A DNA stretch of 64,000 nucleotides from JANQMX01 sp965247175 (GCA_965247175.1 OZ252006.1:2418001-2482000); one strand, 5' to 3'; positions 1 to 8,534 are shown, counted from the stretch's first letter. Notes: generated by a model from the sequence alone, not told the origin. A program made the numbers and translations.

Positions 1-773
1 GCATCCTGGAATTCGTCAACCAGTCGCCCGGGTTCACCGGATCGCTGATTCCGGAAGCTCAGGTCTTCTTCGTGCCCTACCTGCTGCCGACGGACCAGGC
101 GCACCTCGCCCGCTTCTACAAGAACAGCAAGGCGATCAACGAGGACTTCAAAGGACTCTATGCCGCCCAGGGGCTCGAGCTCCTGAGCATGTACCCGGAG
201 GGCGAAGTGGCCATGACCACGAAGGAGCCGGTCACGGGCTGCGCGGACCTGGAAGAGGTCAAGTTTCGCGTCATGACCAATCCCCTGTTGGTCGAATCCT
301 ACAGGGCCTTCGGCGCTACGCCGACGCCCTTGCCGTGGGGCGAAGTCTACGGCGGCCTGCAGACCAACATCATTCAAGGTCAGGAGAACCCGACCTTCTT
401 CCTCTATTCGACCAAGATCTACGAGGTGACAGACCACATCACCTATGCCGGGCACAACAACTTCACGACCGCGCTGATGGCCAACAAGGACTTCTATGAC
501 GGCCTCAGCGCCGAGGACCAGAAGCTGATCCAGGACGCGGCAGCGGCGGCTTACGACTACATCGTCACGTACCAGGAAGGGCTCGCCGAGCAGGAGCTGA
601 AGAAGATCATGGCGGCCAAGCCCGAAATGACGGTGACGGTTCTGAACGACGAGCAGCGGGCCTGCTTCAAGGACGCCGCTAAGGAAGTCGAGGCCAAGTT
701 CATCGAAATGACCGGGGATAGCGGCAAGGCGATCCTCACACAGATGAAGGCCGATCTGGAAGCGACCAAGTAG
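1..773 (+). CDS. uehA: TRAP transporter substrate-binding protein for ectoine (3' part)
   Basis: This is the C-terminal part of a DctP-family periplasmic binding protein; the reading frame is open from the first base, so the 5' end and signal peptide lie outside the window. The visible protein carries FVNQSPGFTGSLIP, MYPEGE, RVMTNPLL, the stretch ATPTPLPWGEVYGGLQ, and QENP. As I remember it, this closely matches TeaA of Halomonas elongata, the crystallised ectoine binder, including the arginine (RVMTNP) that TRAP binders use to hold a carboxylate and the PLPW tryptophan of the aromatic ligand box. TeaA has HGWFTT where this protein has HNNFTT. It delivers ectoine or hydroxyectoine to the membrane subunits encoded just downstream. 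The alternative name is teaA. Specificity is inferred from similarity and from the catabolic neighbours. Confidence 0.88.
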   Translation, partial: ILEFVNQSPGFTGSLIPEAQVFFVPYLLPTDQAHLARFYKNSKAINEDFKGLYAAQGLELLSMYPEGEVAMTTKEPVTGCADLEEVKFRVMTNPLLVESYRAFGATPTPLPWGEVYGGLQTNIIQGQENPTFFLYSTKIYEVTDHITYAGHNNFTTALMANKDFYDGLSAEDQKLIQDAAAAAYDYIVTYQEGLAEQELKKIMAAKPEMTVTVLNDEQRACFKDAAKEVEAKFIEMTGDSGKAILTQMKADLEATK

Positions 774-806
774 TCGCTTCGCTTGCCTGTCGAGTGCACG
801 CTTGCC

Positions 807-852
807 GCGCTGGCGGGAGACCGATGCCTGGTAGATCGTCTCCCGCCGGCGC
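807..852 (+). other. intergenic hairpin between binding protein and small permease genes
   Basis: A 10-bp perfect stem (GGCGGGAGAC at 812-821, its complement at 838-847) is extended by one G-U pair and a GCGC/GCGC stem (807-810 with 849-852). The loop is 16 nt. No T-run follows, so it is not a standard terminator. Such hairpins after a binding-protein gene often stabilise that part of the mRNA or cause partial termination, giving more binding protein than permease. That function is inferred. Confidence 0.6.
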
Positions 853-880
853 ACCAAAACCGAGTGCAGCGAGGGCCTAG

Positions 881-1459
881 ATGACGAACGACGTCAAATC
901 GAATGAGCACGCCTCCAGCCTGCCCGGATTTCTCGGCACGATCGATTCCCTGATCAGCCGCCTCGAATCCTTCGCGCTGGCTGCGGGTGTGCTGCTGATG
1001 GCCGCGAACACGGTCGCAAACGTGGTCGGCCGCTTCATCTTCCAGCACAGCATTTTCTTCACGGAAGAACTGAACCGCATCATCATCGTCCTGATCACCT
1101 TCGCGGGGATCGGCTACGCCGCCCGGCACGGCCGGCACATCAGAATGTCAGCGATTTTCGACTCGCTTCCCGTCAGGCCGCGCAAAGCGCTGATGATCTT
1201 CATCGCCCTGGTCACCTCCCTTGCGATGTTCGCTCTTTGCTATTTCTCGATCAGCTACATCGGCAAGGTCATGACCAGCGGCCGCGTTCTGCCAGCCCTG
1301 CAAATCCCGGTCTGGTGGATATTCGTGTGGGTCCCGATCGGGTTCTTCGTGACCGGCGCGCAGTACCTGCTCACTGCGATCAAGAACCTGATCGAGAAGG
1401 ACATCTATCTCTCCACGACGGTCCTGGAGGGATACGAAGACACGGAAACCGAGATCTAA
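881..1459 (+). CDS. uehB: TRAP transporter small permease (DctQ family)
   Basis: This 192-residue membrane protein is the small TRAP subunit, which pairs with the large permease to take up ectoine using the sodium gradient. Four hydrophobic segments are visible, at about residues 30-52, 62-82, 100-125 and 138-162. The DctQ signature FTEELNRIIIVLITFAGIGY followed by ARHGRHIRM lies between the first and third segments. The ATG at 881 follows a weak GAGGG ribosome site. It is separated from uehA by 107 bases holding a strong hairpin and from uehC by 27 bases, so the three form one transcription unit. The ectoine assignment rests on the TeaA-like binding protein upstream. Confidence 0.86.
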   Translation: MTNDVKSNEHASSLPGFLGTIDSLISRLESFALAAGVLLMAANTVANVVGRFIFQHSIFFTEELNRIIIVLITFAGIGYAARHGRHIRMSAIFDSLPVRPRKALMIFIALVTSLAMFALCYFSISYIGKVMTSGRVLPALQIPVWWIFVWVPIGFFVTGAQYLLTAIKNLIEKDIYLSTTVLEGYEDTETEI

Positions 1460-1486
1460 TCGAAGGAACGCGAGGGAGCCTGCACG

Positions 1487-2770
1487 ATGGCAGCCGGCAT
1501 GATGTTGACGATGATCGTCCTCTTGCTCTTGGGCTTTCCCATGATGATCCCGCTCATCGTGGGGGCGTTCATCGGCTTCTTCGTGTCCTTCGGCGGCATC
1601 GACAAGATGGACTTCATGGTCCAGCAGTTCTTGGCCGGCATTCGCCCCGCCTCCTTGATCGCCGTTCCGATGTTCATCCTCGCCGCGGACATCATGACAC
1701 GGGGCCAGTCGGCGCGCCGACTGATCGACATGGTCATGGCCTTCATCGGCCACGTGCGCGGCGGCCTGGCCGTCAGCACGGCGACGGCTTGCACACTATT
1801 CGGCGCAGTTTCGGGCTCGACCCAGGCCACGGTGGTTGCCGTCGGCTCCCCACTGCGTCCGCGCATGCTCAAGGCCGGCTATAAGGACTCCTTCGTACTC
1901 GCCCTCATCATCAACGCCAGCGACATCGCCTTCCTCATTCCGCCCAGCATCGGCATGATCATCTATGGTGTGGTTTCCAACACCTCGATCGCGGAACTCT
2001 TCATCGCCGGGATCGGCCCCGGGCTGATGATCCTAGTGTTCTTTGCGACCTACAGCGTCGTCTACGCCACGGTGAAGAAGGTCCCGACCGAGCCCAAGGC
2101 CAGCTGGAAGGAACGCGTGGCCGCCGTGCGCCAAGCTGTTTGGCCCTTGGGATTCCCCATCATTATCGTCGGGGGAATCTACGGCGGCATCTTCAGCCCC
2201 ACCGAAGCGGCCGCAGCCTGCGTGCTCTACGCCATCATCCTGGAATTCATCGTATTCCGCTCGCTCAACGCCCCGGACATCTATGCGATCGCCAAGTCCA
2301 CCGGGCTCATCACCGCCGTGGTGTTCATCCTGGTCGGGGCGGGCGCGGCCTTCTCCTGGGTCATCTCCTTCGCGCAGATTCCGCAGGCCATGCTGAGCGC
2401 GGTCGGCATTACCGAGATGGGGGCCATAGGGGTCCTTGTCGTGATCTCGATCGCGTTCTTCATCGGCTGCATGTTCGTCGACCCCATCGTCGTCATCCTC
2501 GTCTTGGTCCCGATCTTCGCGCCCGTCGTGCAATCGGTGGGCCTCGATCCGGTCCTCGTCGGCATCATCATCACCCTGCAGGTGGCCATAGGCTCTGCGA
2601 CACCCCCGTTCGGCTGCGACATCTTCACTGCGATTGCGATCTTCAAACGCCCCTACCTCGACGTCATCAAAGGAACGCCGCCCTTCGTGCTCATGCTGCT
2701 GCTGTCGGCCGTCCTGCTGATCATCTTCCCGCAAATCGCATTGTTCCTGCGCGATCTCGCATTCAGATGA
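1487..2770 (+). CDS. uehC: TRAP transporter large permease (DctM family)
   Basis: The 427-residue protein is hydrophobic throughout, with about 11-12 predicted membrane segments, the usual size for DctM. It contains the conserved block LFGAVSGSTQATVVAVGS near residue 105 and a second block PPSIGMIIYG, both typical of the ion-transporter superfamily. It forms the transport channel that moves ectoine or hydroxyectoine into the cell with sodium. Its TGA stop overlaps a possible ATG of the stress-protein gene (ATGA at 2767-2770), so the two are translationally close, although a better ribosome site points to a start 21 bases downstream. Confidence 0.88.
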   Translation: MAAGMMLTMIVLLLLGFPMMIPLIVGAFIGFFVSFGGIDKMDFMVQQFLAGIRPASLIAVPMFILAADIMTRGQSARRLIDMVMAFIGHVRGGLAVSTATACTLFGAVSGSTQATVVAVGSPLRPRMLKAGYKDSFVLALIINASDIAFLIPPSIGMIIYGVVSNTSIAELFIAGIGPGLMILVFFATYSVVYATVKKVPTEPKASWKERVAAVRQAVWPLGFPIIIVGGIYGGIFSPTEAAAACVLYAIILEFIVFRSLNAPDIYAIAKSTGLITAVVFILVGAGAAFSWVISFAQIPQAMLSAVGITEMGAIGVLVVISIAFFIGCMFVDPIVVILVLVPIFAPVVQSVGLDPVLVGIIITLQVAIGSATPPFGCDIFTAIAIFKRPYLDVIKGTPPFVLMLLLSAVLLIIFPQIALFLRDLAFR

Positions 2771-2787
2771 GCCGCGGAGAAAAGGTC

Positions 2788-3225
2788 ATGTTCCAACGCA
2801 TTCTCGTTCCGGTGGACGGGTCCGACCGCGCCCTGACCGCCCTCGAATTCGCCATCGGCCTTCAGCAGAAGTTCGAGTCCGAGCTACTGATCTTGTGCGT
2901 CTATCGGCATCACAGCCTGCTCGAAGCCTCCATGTCGATGGTGCGGCCGGAAGAGCCGGAGAACCTCGACGACTCGATGCGCGCGTTTTCCGGCGACGTG
3001 GTCGAGAAAGCCAAGACCTACGCGGCCGAGCATGGCGGGCAGAACATCCGCGGCTTCATCAAGAGCGGGCAGCCCGCCCGTACGATCGTCGGTTTCGCCA
3101 AAGAGAGGGAGGTGGACCTTATCGTGCTCGGAAGCCGAGGACTCGGCGATATCGAAGGCTTCCTGTTGGGCAGCGTGTCTCACAAGGTGACTAGCTTGGC
3201 TGACTGTCCTGTGATGGTGATCTGA
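2788..3225 (+). CDS. usp: universal stress protein of the TRAP operon (TeaD-like)
   Basis: This 145-residue UspA-fold protein has the ATP-binding pattern G-x2-G-x9-G-S seen as GSRGLGDIEGFLLGS near the C-terminus, so it should bind ATP. In Halomonas elongata the equivalent gene teaD sits beside teaABC and its ATP-binding product dampens ectoine uptake; Ruegeria-type ectoine operons also have usp directly after uehC. The start at 2788 (MFQRILVPVDG) is preferred because GGAGA lies about 8 bases upstream and the family usually begins like this. The in-frame ATG at 2767 would add seven residues and overlap the uehC stop. The regulatory role is from the family, not visible here. Confidence 0.85.
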   Translation: MFQRILVPVDGSDRALTALEFAIGLQQKFESELLILCVYRHHSLLEASMSMVRPEEPENLDDSMRAFSGDVVEKAKTYAAEHGGQNIRGFIKSGQPARTIVGFAKEREVDLIVLGSRGLGDIEGFLLGSVSHKVTSLADCPVMVI

Positions 3226-3342
3226 TGTCGTCGCCCTCCTCGAGTCGCGCGGTCATGCGGAGCACGGCTTGCACGATATGGACCGTCTGCTACGCCTAGC
3301 GGCTTGGAGATCTCAGTGGCCGTCCTGCCGCGCGGCACGTAG

Positions 3343-4149
3343 ATGGACGGAGAGGCGAAAGGAAGAGGTATCGACGAGACAATGGCCCGTGATTTGGTCG
3401 AGTCCTTTTGGCAGGACGAGGTCGTCCCGCTGTCTCTGAGAGAACAGCGCTCCGAAACGCCTTCGCAGCGACGTTTCCAAGCCATCTATCACATCATTCG
3501 CGAGCGCATCACACTGCTCACCTATCCGCCGGGCACCATCCTGGACATCGACGCCCTCGCCCTGGAGTTCAACGTCAGCCGCACGCCCATTCGCGCCGTG
3601 CTGCAGCAGCTCGCCTATCATGGCCTGGTGATCAGCCGCCACGGCGTCCGCACCAGCGTCGCACCGATCGATTTCGACAAGCTGAGAGAGGACAAGGCCT
3701 TCCGCAGCCGCTTGGCCGAGCTGATCGGTGAACTCTCGCCCCGCCCGCCAAGCGAGGCGGCCATCGAACGGATGGCTGAGGCAGAACGCGAATGCCGAGA
3801 TCTGATTGAGCACCCGGATCTCGAAACCTTCGCCCGCATCGACATCAAGGTGCATGAAGCGATCTGCAGCCTGATCGGCAATCGGCAATTGCTCCAGGTC
3901 TATGACGATCTCTACTTCCGCACCGCGCGGGTGTGGTTCTATTTCCTGCCCCGGCTCGACTGGCGCGAGGAGGTCTCGATCTTTCTTCGGGACATCACGG
4001 ACAGGCTGAACGCGATGAAGCGGGGCGATGTCAAGGCAGTCGGCTTCCTGACGCGAAATGCCGTCTCTTCCGTGCTGATCCGGCTCGACTCACTGATCAG
4101 CCAGATCGAGACGACGCACGACCCGGGCGAGCCGCGTCTCCACTCCTGA
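3343..4149 (+). CDS. GntR-family regulator with FCD ligand domain
   Basis: The 268-residue protein has a winged helix-turn-helix at about residues 45-105 (YPPGTILDIDALALEFNVSR then TPIRAVLQQL) and a mostly helical FCD domain from about 115. This places it in the FadR subgroup of GntR, which bind small carboxylic or amino-acid ligands. The first FCD metal-site pattern D-x3-H is present (DIKVHEAI), but the later histidines usually found in EHxxI and RRH are replaced (RDITD, TRN), so metal binding may be lost. It is not the MocR-type EnuR that controls many ectoine operons. An alternative in-frame start is ATG at 3382. It lies 16 bases before asnC and probably regulates the uptake or catabolic genes. 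Confidence 0.82.
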   Translation: MDGEAKGRGIDETMARDLVESFWQDEVVPLSLREQRSETPSQRRFQAIYHIIRERITLLTYPPGTILDIDALALEFNVSRTPIRAVLQQLAYHGLVISRHGVRTSVAPIDFDKLREDKAFRSRLAELIGELSPRPPSEAAIERMAEAERECRDLIEHPDLETFARIDIKVHEAICSLIGNRQLLQVYDDLYFRTARVWFYFLPRLDWREEVSIFLRDITDRLNAMKRGDVKAVGFLTRNAVSSVLIRLDSLISQIETTHDPGEPRLHS

Positions 4150-4165
4150 GTGACGGAGCTACGGC

Positions 4166-4651
4166 ATGCGGCCGCGCCTCGACGCGATCGACATCAAGAT
4201 TCTAGCGACGCTGCAGAAGGAAGGCCGCATTACCAAGCTCGCCTTGGCCGAACGGGTCAATCTCTCGCCGACCCCCTGCTGGGAGCGGCTGAAGCGACTG
4301 CAGAATGCAGGCTTCATCGCGGGCTACCGAGCCGAGATCGCCCTCACCAAGCTTGGCAGCGCGACCACGGTTCTGGTCGAGGTCACCCTCAAGCAGCATC
4401 GCATCGAAGACTTCGAAGTGTTCGAGCGCGCCGTGCGGCAGGTGCCTGAGATCGTCGAGTGCCTGGCGACGGGTGGCGGCATCGACTATGTGCTGAAGAT
4501 CGTCAGCCCAGACATCGACGCCTATCAGCGACTGATCGACGAGCTCTTGACCGCCGGCATCGGCATTGACCGATACTTCACTTACGTCGTGACTCGGACC
4601 GTGAAGTCGGCAGCCCAGGCGCCCGTCGAGCTCTATACCCGGCACAGCTAG
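4166..4651 (+). CDS. asnC: Lrp/AsnC-family regulator (DoeX/AsnC of ectoine catabolism)
   Basis: The 161-residue protein begins with an AsnC-type helix-turn-helix (LDAIDIKILATLQKEGRITK, then LALAERVNLSPTPCWERLKR) and ends in a RAM ligand-binding domain with IDYVLKIVSPDIDAYQRLIDE. Lrp/AsnC proteins form dimers or octamers that respond to amino acids. In ectoine-degrading bacteria a member called DoeX or AsnC lies next to the catabolic genes and senses ectoine-derived diaminobutyrate compounds. Here it directly precedes the ssd and atf homologues on the same strand, which supports that role. GGAGC upstream of the ATG serves as a ribosome site. The specific ligand is inferred. Confidence 0.83.
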   Translation: MRPRLDAIDIKILATLQKEGRITKLALAERVNLSPTPCWERLKRLQNAGFIAGYRAEIALTKLGSATTVLVEVTLKQHRIEDFEVFERAVRQVPEIVECLATGGGIDYVLKIVSPDIDAYQRLIDELLTAGIGIDRYFTYVVTRTVKSAAQAPVELYTRHS

Positions 4652-4804
4652 AGAAACTCTCTGACGGCGTCGCCGCTCGCAGTCCAAACAGACTGCCGCC
4701 GCCCCAAGTTTGGTCGAAATGATCTCCCGCCCCTCTGCACTATGGAGCAGGCCGGCTCGCGCGCGAGGAACGGCCGATATACGCCCCTGCCGAAGGAGGA
4801 CGAG

Positions 4805-6286
4805 ATGCTTGCCCAGAAAAGAGCGCCCAGCGAACTGAGCCGCCTTTCGGACCCCCGGCTGCTGCGCGAACTCTCCTACATCGACGGCAAGTGGTGCGGC
4901 GCAGCCAACGGTCAGACTCTGCCCGTCACCAATCCAGCGGACGGAGCGGTTCTCGCCATGGTCGCTGCCATGGGCGGATTGGAGAGCGGAATGGCCGTCG
5001 CTGCCGCAGACGACGCCTTCGCCGATTGGGCGGCGCGCTTGCCGCAAGATCGCTCGGCCGTTCTACGCCGCTGGTATGAGCTGGTCAAAGAAAACGCTGA
5101 AGACCTGGCGTTTCTCATGACGCTGGAGCAGGGCAAACCGCTCTCGGAAGCGCGTGGCGAGATCGACTATGCCGCCTCCTTCATTGAGTACTACGCCGAG
5201 GAAGCCAAGCGCCCGAACATCGAGAGCGTGACCTCCCACCTCCCCAACGCGGAAGTCGAGGTCTGGCGCGAGCCGACAGGGGTTGCCGCCTTGATAACCC
5301 CCTGGAACTTTCCCGCCGCCATGCTCACGCGCAAAGCGGCCGCCGCTCTTGCGGCCGGTTGCACGGTTGTCGCCCACCCCTCGAAGGAGACGCCCTTCTC
5401 CGCCCTGGCTCTGGCCGAGCTTGCCGAGCGGGCCGGCTTTCCCGCGGGCGTCTTCAACGTCGTCACCGGCCGCGCCTCGGATCTGGTCCCCGCCTGGACC
5501 GAAGACCCGCGGGTGCGGGTGCTCTCCTTCACCGGCTCGACGGAGGTGGGCCGGCTGCTCTACGAGCAGTGCGCTGCGACGATCAAGCGTCTGGTCATGG
5601 AGTTGGGCGGCCATGCCCCCTTCCTGGTCTTCGCCGATGCGGATCTGGACCGGGCGGTCGACTGCGCCATCTCAGCCAAGTTCGCGACCTCGGGCCAGGA
5701 CTGCCTGGCCGCCAACCGCTTCCTGATCGAGCGGCCGGTCTATCCAGAGTTCTGCGAGCGCTTTGCGGCGCGCGTCGCCGCCCTTAGGCTCGGCCCCGGC
5801 CTGGAGGACCCGGACATCGGCCCGCTGATGAACGATGCCGCTGTCGCCAAGCAGATCTCCCAAGTCGAAGATGCCTTGGCAAAGGGCGCCCGGCTGCTGA
5901 CCGGCGGCGAAGGGCACCCGGCCGGTCCCCTGTTCTACAAGCCAACCGTTCTGGCGGACGTGCCGGCGGAGGCTGTGATCCTTCGCGAAGAAACCTTCGG
6001 CCCGGTGGCTGCCCTGACGCCCTTCGACAGCGAAGAGGAGGCGCTTCGGCGAGCCAACGACAGCGAGTACGGCCTGGTCGCCTACCTCCATACCCAGGAC
6101 CCCAGGCGCATCTATCGCGCCAGCCGCGCCTTGCAGTACGGCATGGTCGCGGTCAACCGGACGAAGGTCACCGGCGCCCCCATTCCCTTCGGCGGCATGA
6201 AGCAGTCCGGGCTGGGTCGTGAAGGCGCCCGCCTCGGCATGGAAGCCTACACCGAAGTCAAATACGTCTGCCGAGACTGGGACTGA
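4805..6286 (+). CDS. ssd: aldehyde dehydrogenase (Ssd/DoeC-like, aspartate-semialdehyde oxidation)
   Basis: This 493-residue NAD(P)-dependent aldehyde dehydrogenase is of the succinate-semialdehyde dehydrogenase type. Visible are the cofactor motif FTGSTEVGRLL, the catalytic base E266 in VMELGGHAP, and the nucleophile C300 in SGQDCLAANRF. In ectoine catabolism this enzyme (DoeC, or Ssd in Ruegeria) oxidises aspartate semialdehyde to aspartate after the transaminase step. A GabD role in 4-aminobutyrate breakdown is the main alternative. The ATG at 4805 is chosen because AGGAGG lies at the right distance; an upstream in-frame ATG at 4742 lacks this. The gene lies between asnC and the aminotransferase, the order asnC-ssd-atf known from Ruegeria pomeroyi. 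Confidence 0.82.
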   Translation: MLAQKRAPSELSRLSDPRLLRELSYIDGKWCGAANGQTLPVTNPADGAVLAMVAAMGGLESGMAVAAADDAFADWAARLPQDRSAVLRRWYELVKENAEDLAFLMTLEQGKPLSEARGEIDYAASFIEYYAEEAKRPNIESVTSHLPNAEVEVWREPTGVAALITPWNFPAAMLTRKAAAALAAGCTVVAHPSKETPFSALALAELAERAGFPAGVFNVVTGRASDLVPAWTEDPRVRVLSFTGSTEVGRLLYEQCAATIKRLVMELGGHAPFLVFADADLDRAVDCAISAKFATSGQDCLAANRFLIERPVYPEFCERFAARVAALRLGPGLEDPDIGPLMNDAAVAKQISQVEDALAKGARLLTGGEGHPAGPLFYKPTVLADVPAEAVILREETFGPVAALTPFDSEEEALRRANDSEYGLVAYLHTQDPRRIYRASRALQYGMVAVNRTKVTGAPIPFGGMKQSGLGREGARLGMEAYTEVKYVCRDWD

Positions 6287-6320
6287 TCCAGGCCTCCAGA
6301 TCGCACAGAAGGACGAAGCC

Positions 6321-7700
6321 ATGCTCACCAACGATCAGCTCGCGGCCTGGGATCGCGACAACTTCTTCCATCCCTCGACCCACATGGCGCAGCACGCCCG
6401 CGGCGAGAGCCCGAACCGCATCGTCACCGGCGGCGAAGGCGTTTACATCGTCGACCGCGACGAGCGCAAGAGCCTCGACGCCTTCGCCGGGCTCTACTGC
6501 GTCAATGTCGGCTATGGCCGGCCGGAGATCGCCGAGGCCATCGCCGAACAGGCCCACAAACTCGCCTACTACCATGCCTATGTCGGGCATGGCAGCGAGC
6601 CGGCCATCGAGCTTGCGCGCATGATCATCGAGCGCGCGCCCGCGCAGATGAGCCGCGTCTACTTCGGCCTCTCGGGCTCCGACGCCAACGAGACCAACAT
6701 CAAGCTCGTCTGGTACTACAACAACATCCTCGGACGCCCGGAGAAGAAGAAGATCATCTCGCGTTGGCGCGGCTACCACGGCTCCGGAATCATGACTGGC
6801 TCGCTGACCGGGCTGGAGCTCTTCCACAAAGCCTTCGACCTGCCGCGTCCGCCTATCCTGCACACAGAAGCCCCCTACTACTTCCGCCGCGAGGACAGCG
6901 CACAGAGCGAAGAGGACTTCTCGCAACACTGCGCTGACCGGCTGGAAGAGCTGATCCTCTCCGAGGGACCGGGGACGGTCGCCGCCTTCATCGGCGAGCC
7001 CATCCTGGGGACGGGCGGCATCGTGCCGCCGCCGGCCGGCTATTGGGAGAAGATCCAGGCGGTCCTCGCCAAGTACGACGTGCTGCTCATCACCGACGAG
7101 GTGGTGACTGGCTTCGGCCGCCTCGGTTCCATGTTCGGCAGCGAGCACTACGGCATGCGGCCGGACATCATCACCATCGCCAAGGGCCTGACCTCGGCCT
7201 ATGCGCCGCTCTCCGGCTCGATCGTCTCGGAGAAACTCTGGACCGTCCTGGAACAAGGCTCCGAGCAGCTCGGCGTGCTCGGCCACGGCTGGACCTACTC
7301 GGCCCATCCGCTCTGTGCTGCCGCAGGCGTGGCGAACCTGAAGCTGATCGATCGGCTCGGCTTGGTCGAGAATGCCCGCGAAACCGGCACCTACTTGCAG
7401 CGCTGCCTGCATCAGGCCTTCGACGATCACCCCTTGGTGGGCGATGTCCGCGGCGAGGGTCTGCTTGCCGCCCTGGAGTTCGTCCAGGACAAGACAAAGC
7501 GGACTCTCTTCGACCCCTCGCTCAAGGTCGGCCCCCAGGTTGCCGCAGCAGCGGCGGAGCGGGGTTTGATCGCACGGGCCATGCCACAGGGCGATATCCT
7601 CGGCTTCGCGCCGCCGCTTTGCATCACACCCGAAGAGGTCGACGAGGTGGTCGGTATGGCTAAGGCCGCCGTCGACAGCGTCGGCACCAAGGTCTTGTAG
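6321..7700 (+). CDS. atf: class III aminotransferase (Atf/DoeD-like, diaminobutyrate transaminase)
   Basis: This 459-residue pyridoxal-phosphate enzyme belongs to class III aminotransferases. The Schiff-base lysine is K288 in IAKGLTSAYAP and the cofactor-contacting aspartate is D259 in LLITDEVVTGFG; GSDANETNIKLVWYYNN near residue 120 is the usual phosphate-binding region. In ectoine breakdown the homologue (DoeD/Atf) removes an amino group from diaminobutyrate to give aspartate semialdehyde, the substrate of the preceding gene. Related enzymes act on beta-alanine or 4-aminobutyrate, so the substrate is inferred from context. The ATG at 6321 has GAAGGA upstream; it starts 34 bases after ssd, and a hairpin terminator follows the gene. 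Confidence 0.82.
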   Translation: MLTNDQLAAWDRDNFFHPSTHMAQHARGESPNRIVTGGEGVYIVDRDERKSLDAFAGLYCVNVGYGRPEIAEAIAEQAHKLAYYHAYVGHGSEPAIELARMIIERAPAQMSRVYFGLSGSDANETNIKLVWYYNNILGRPEKKKIISRWRGYHGSGIMTGSLTGLELFHKAFDLPRPPILHTEAPYYFRREDSAQSEEDFSQHCADRLEELILSEGPGTVAAFIGEPILGTGGIVPPPAGYWEKIQAVLAKYDVLLITDEVVTGFGRLGSMFGSEHYGMRPDIITIAKGLTSAYAPLSGSIVSEKLWTVLEQGSEQLGVLGHGWTYSAHPLCAAAGVANLKLIDRLGLVENARETGTYLQRCLHQAFDDHPLVGDVRGEGLLAALEFVQDKTKRTLFDPSLKVGPQVAAAAAERGLIARAMPQGDILGFAPPLCITPEEVDEVVGMAKAAVDSVGTKVL

Positions 7701-7770
7701 GATCGGCGGCCCGGGCCTTTTGGGCCGACTGGATCGTCCGCTCACTGTGCAGCCCTGCCCAGAACCAAAC

Positions 7771-7796
7771 AAAGCCCGGCACGGGGCCGGGCTTTT
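7771..7796. terminator. bidirectional rho-independent terminator
   Basis: AAAGCCCGGC (7771-7780) and GCCGGGCTTT (7786-7795) form a stem with a short ACGGG loop, with a T-run on each strand. It lies between the convergent ectoine catabolic operon (+) and the ribosomal operon with its tRNA-fMet (-), and can end transcription from both sides. Confidence 0.85.
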
Positions 7797-7851
7797 CCCT
7801 TCGGACGATTTCTCGGACTTACGCGGCGCCACTGGCGCCACGGTTCCTCGG

Positions 7852-7930
<79 letters not shown>

Positions 7931-8026
7931 TTTGAGGGTGTGTTTTTTTGGAGTGTGGTTTCGGGAGCCTTTTGCGCGGGCGTTTTTTTTGCGGGCGAGA
8001 GAGGCGCCACAGGCGCCGGTTTTTTG

Positions 8027-8064
8027 TTTGGCCTATCGGCCTTCGGCCTACTTGAGGCCGTTTC
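8027..8064 (-). repeat. REP-like palindrome, copy A (single)
   Basis: On the minus strand it reads AACGGCCTCAAGTAG, then GGCCGAAGGCC, then GATAGGCCAAAC. The outer stem is GGCCT/AGGCC and the inner hairpin GGCC-GAA-GGCC. It lies between 5S rRNA and tRNA-fMet. It belongs to the same family as the copies at 8372-8483, 10772-10884, 11707-11744 and 12061-12098. Confidence 0.85.
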
Positions 8065-8121
8065 ATGCAGGCCTGCTCGGTGCCGAGAAAACTGGAGAGT
8101 CGCTGTGCGACTGGTGTTGGA

Positions 8122-8242
8122 AGGCTTGGCGACGACCTACTCTCCCACGCCTTAAGACGCAGTACCATCGGCGCTGAGGGCTTTCACGGCCGAGTTCGGG
8201 ATGGGATCGGGTGTTGGGGCCCTCGCCATAGCCACCAAGCCG
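8122..8242 (-). rRNA. rrf: 5S ribosomal RNA
   Basis: The minus strand contains the standard 5S blocks GAGGGCCCCAACACCCGATC, CATCCCGAACTCGGCCGTGA and GGGAGAGTAGGTCGTCGCC. The ends GGCTTGG and CCAAGCC form helix I and are extended by flanking complementary bases (GGTGTTGGA with TCCAACACC), the usual processing stem. The exact ends are estimated to within two or three bases. Confidence 0.95.
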
Positions 8243-8371
8243 TCCAACACCAGTGCCACAGGCACTTTCTAGTTTTTGGAGCGCGGCGCTTTCTGCGGCG
8301 GGGCCGCATCAAGGCTGTGCTGACTTGGGTGCAGTGTGACTTGAATGCTGTCTTGATCTCGTCGGGTTTTC

Positions 8372-8483
8372 TTTGCGCTACCGGCCTTCGGCCTACTTGA
8401 GCGCGTTGCATTGGCCTAGCCCCACTGGTGGGAGCTATTCGCAACAAACGGCCTCAAGTAGCGCAAAGCGCGGTAGGCCAAAG
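8372..8483. repeat. inverted pair of REP-like palindromes (REPIN-like), copies B and C
   Basis: Copy B (8372-8408, minus) has outer stem GCGCT/AGCGC and inner hairpin GGCC-GAA-GGCC. Copy C (8445-8483, plus) has outer stem GGCCT/AGGCC and inner hairpin CGC-AAA-GCG. Between them GTTGC/GCAAC and CCCAC/GTGGG stems close the spacer, so the whole block can fold as one long structure. Two REPs in opposite orientation around a short spacer is the layout of a REPIN. It fills much of the 292-base spacer between 23S and 5S, which holds no gene. Confidence 0.85.
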
Positions 8484-8534
8484 CAAGACTCAGCTGCCGT
8501 TAGGCAGCGAGTGTTTTAGAGGTATCTGGATGGG

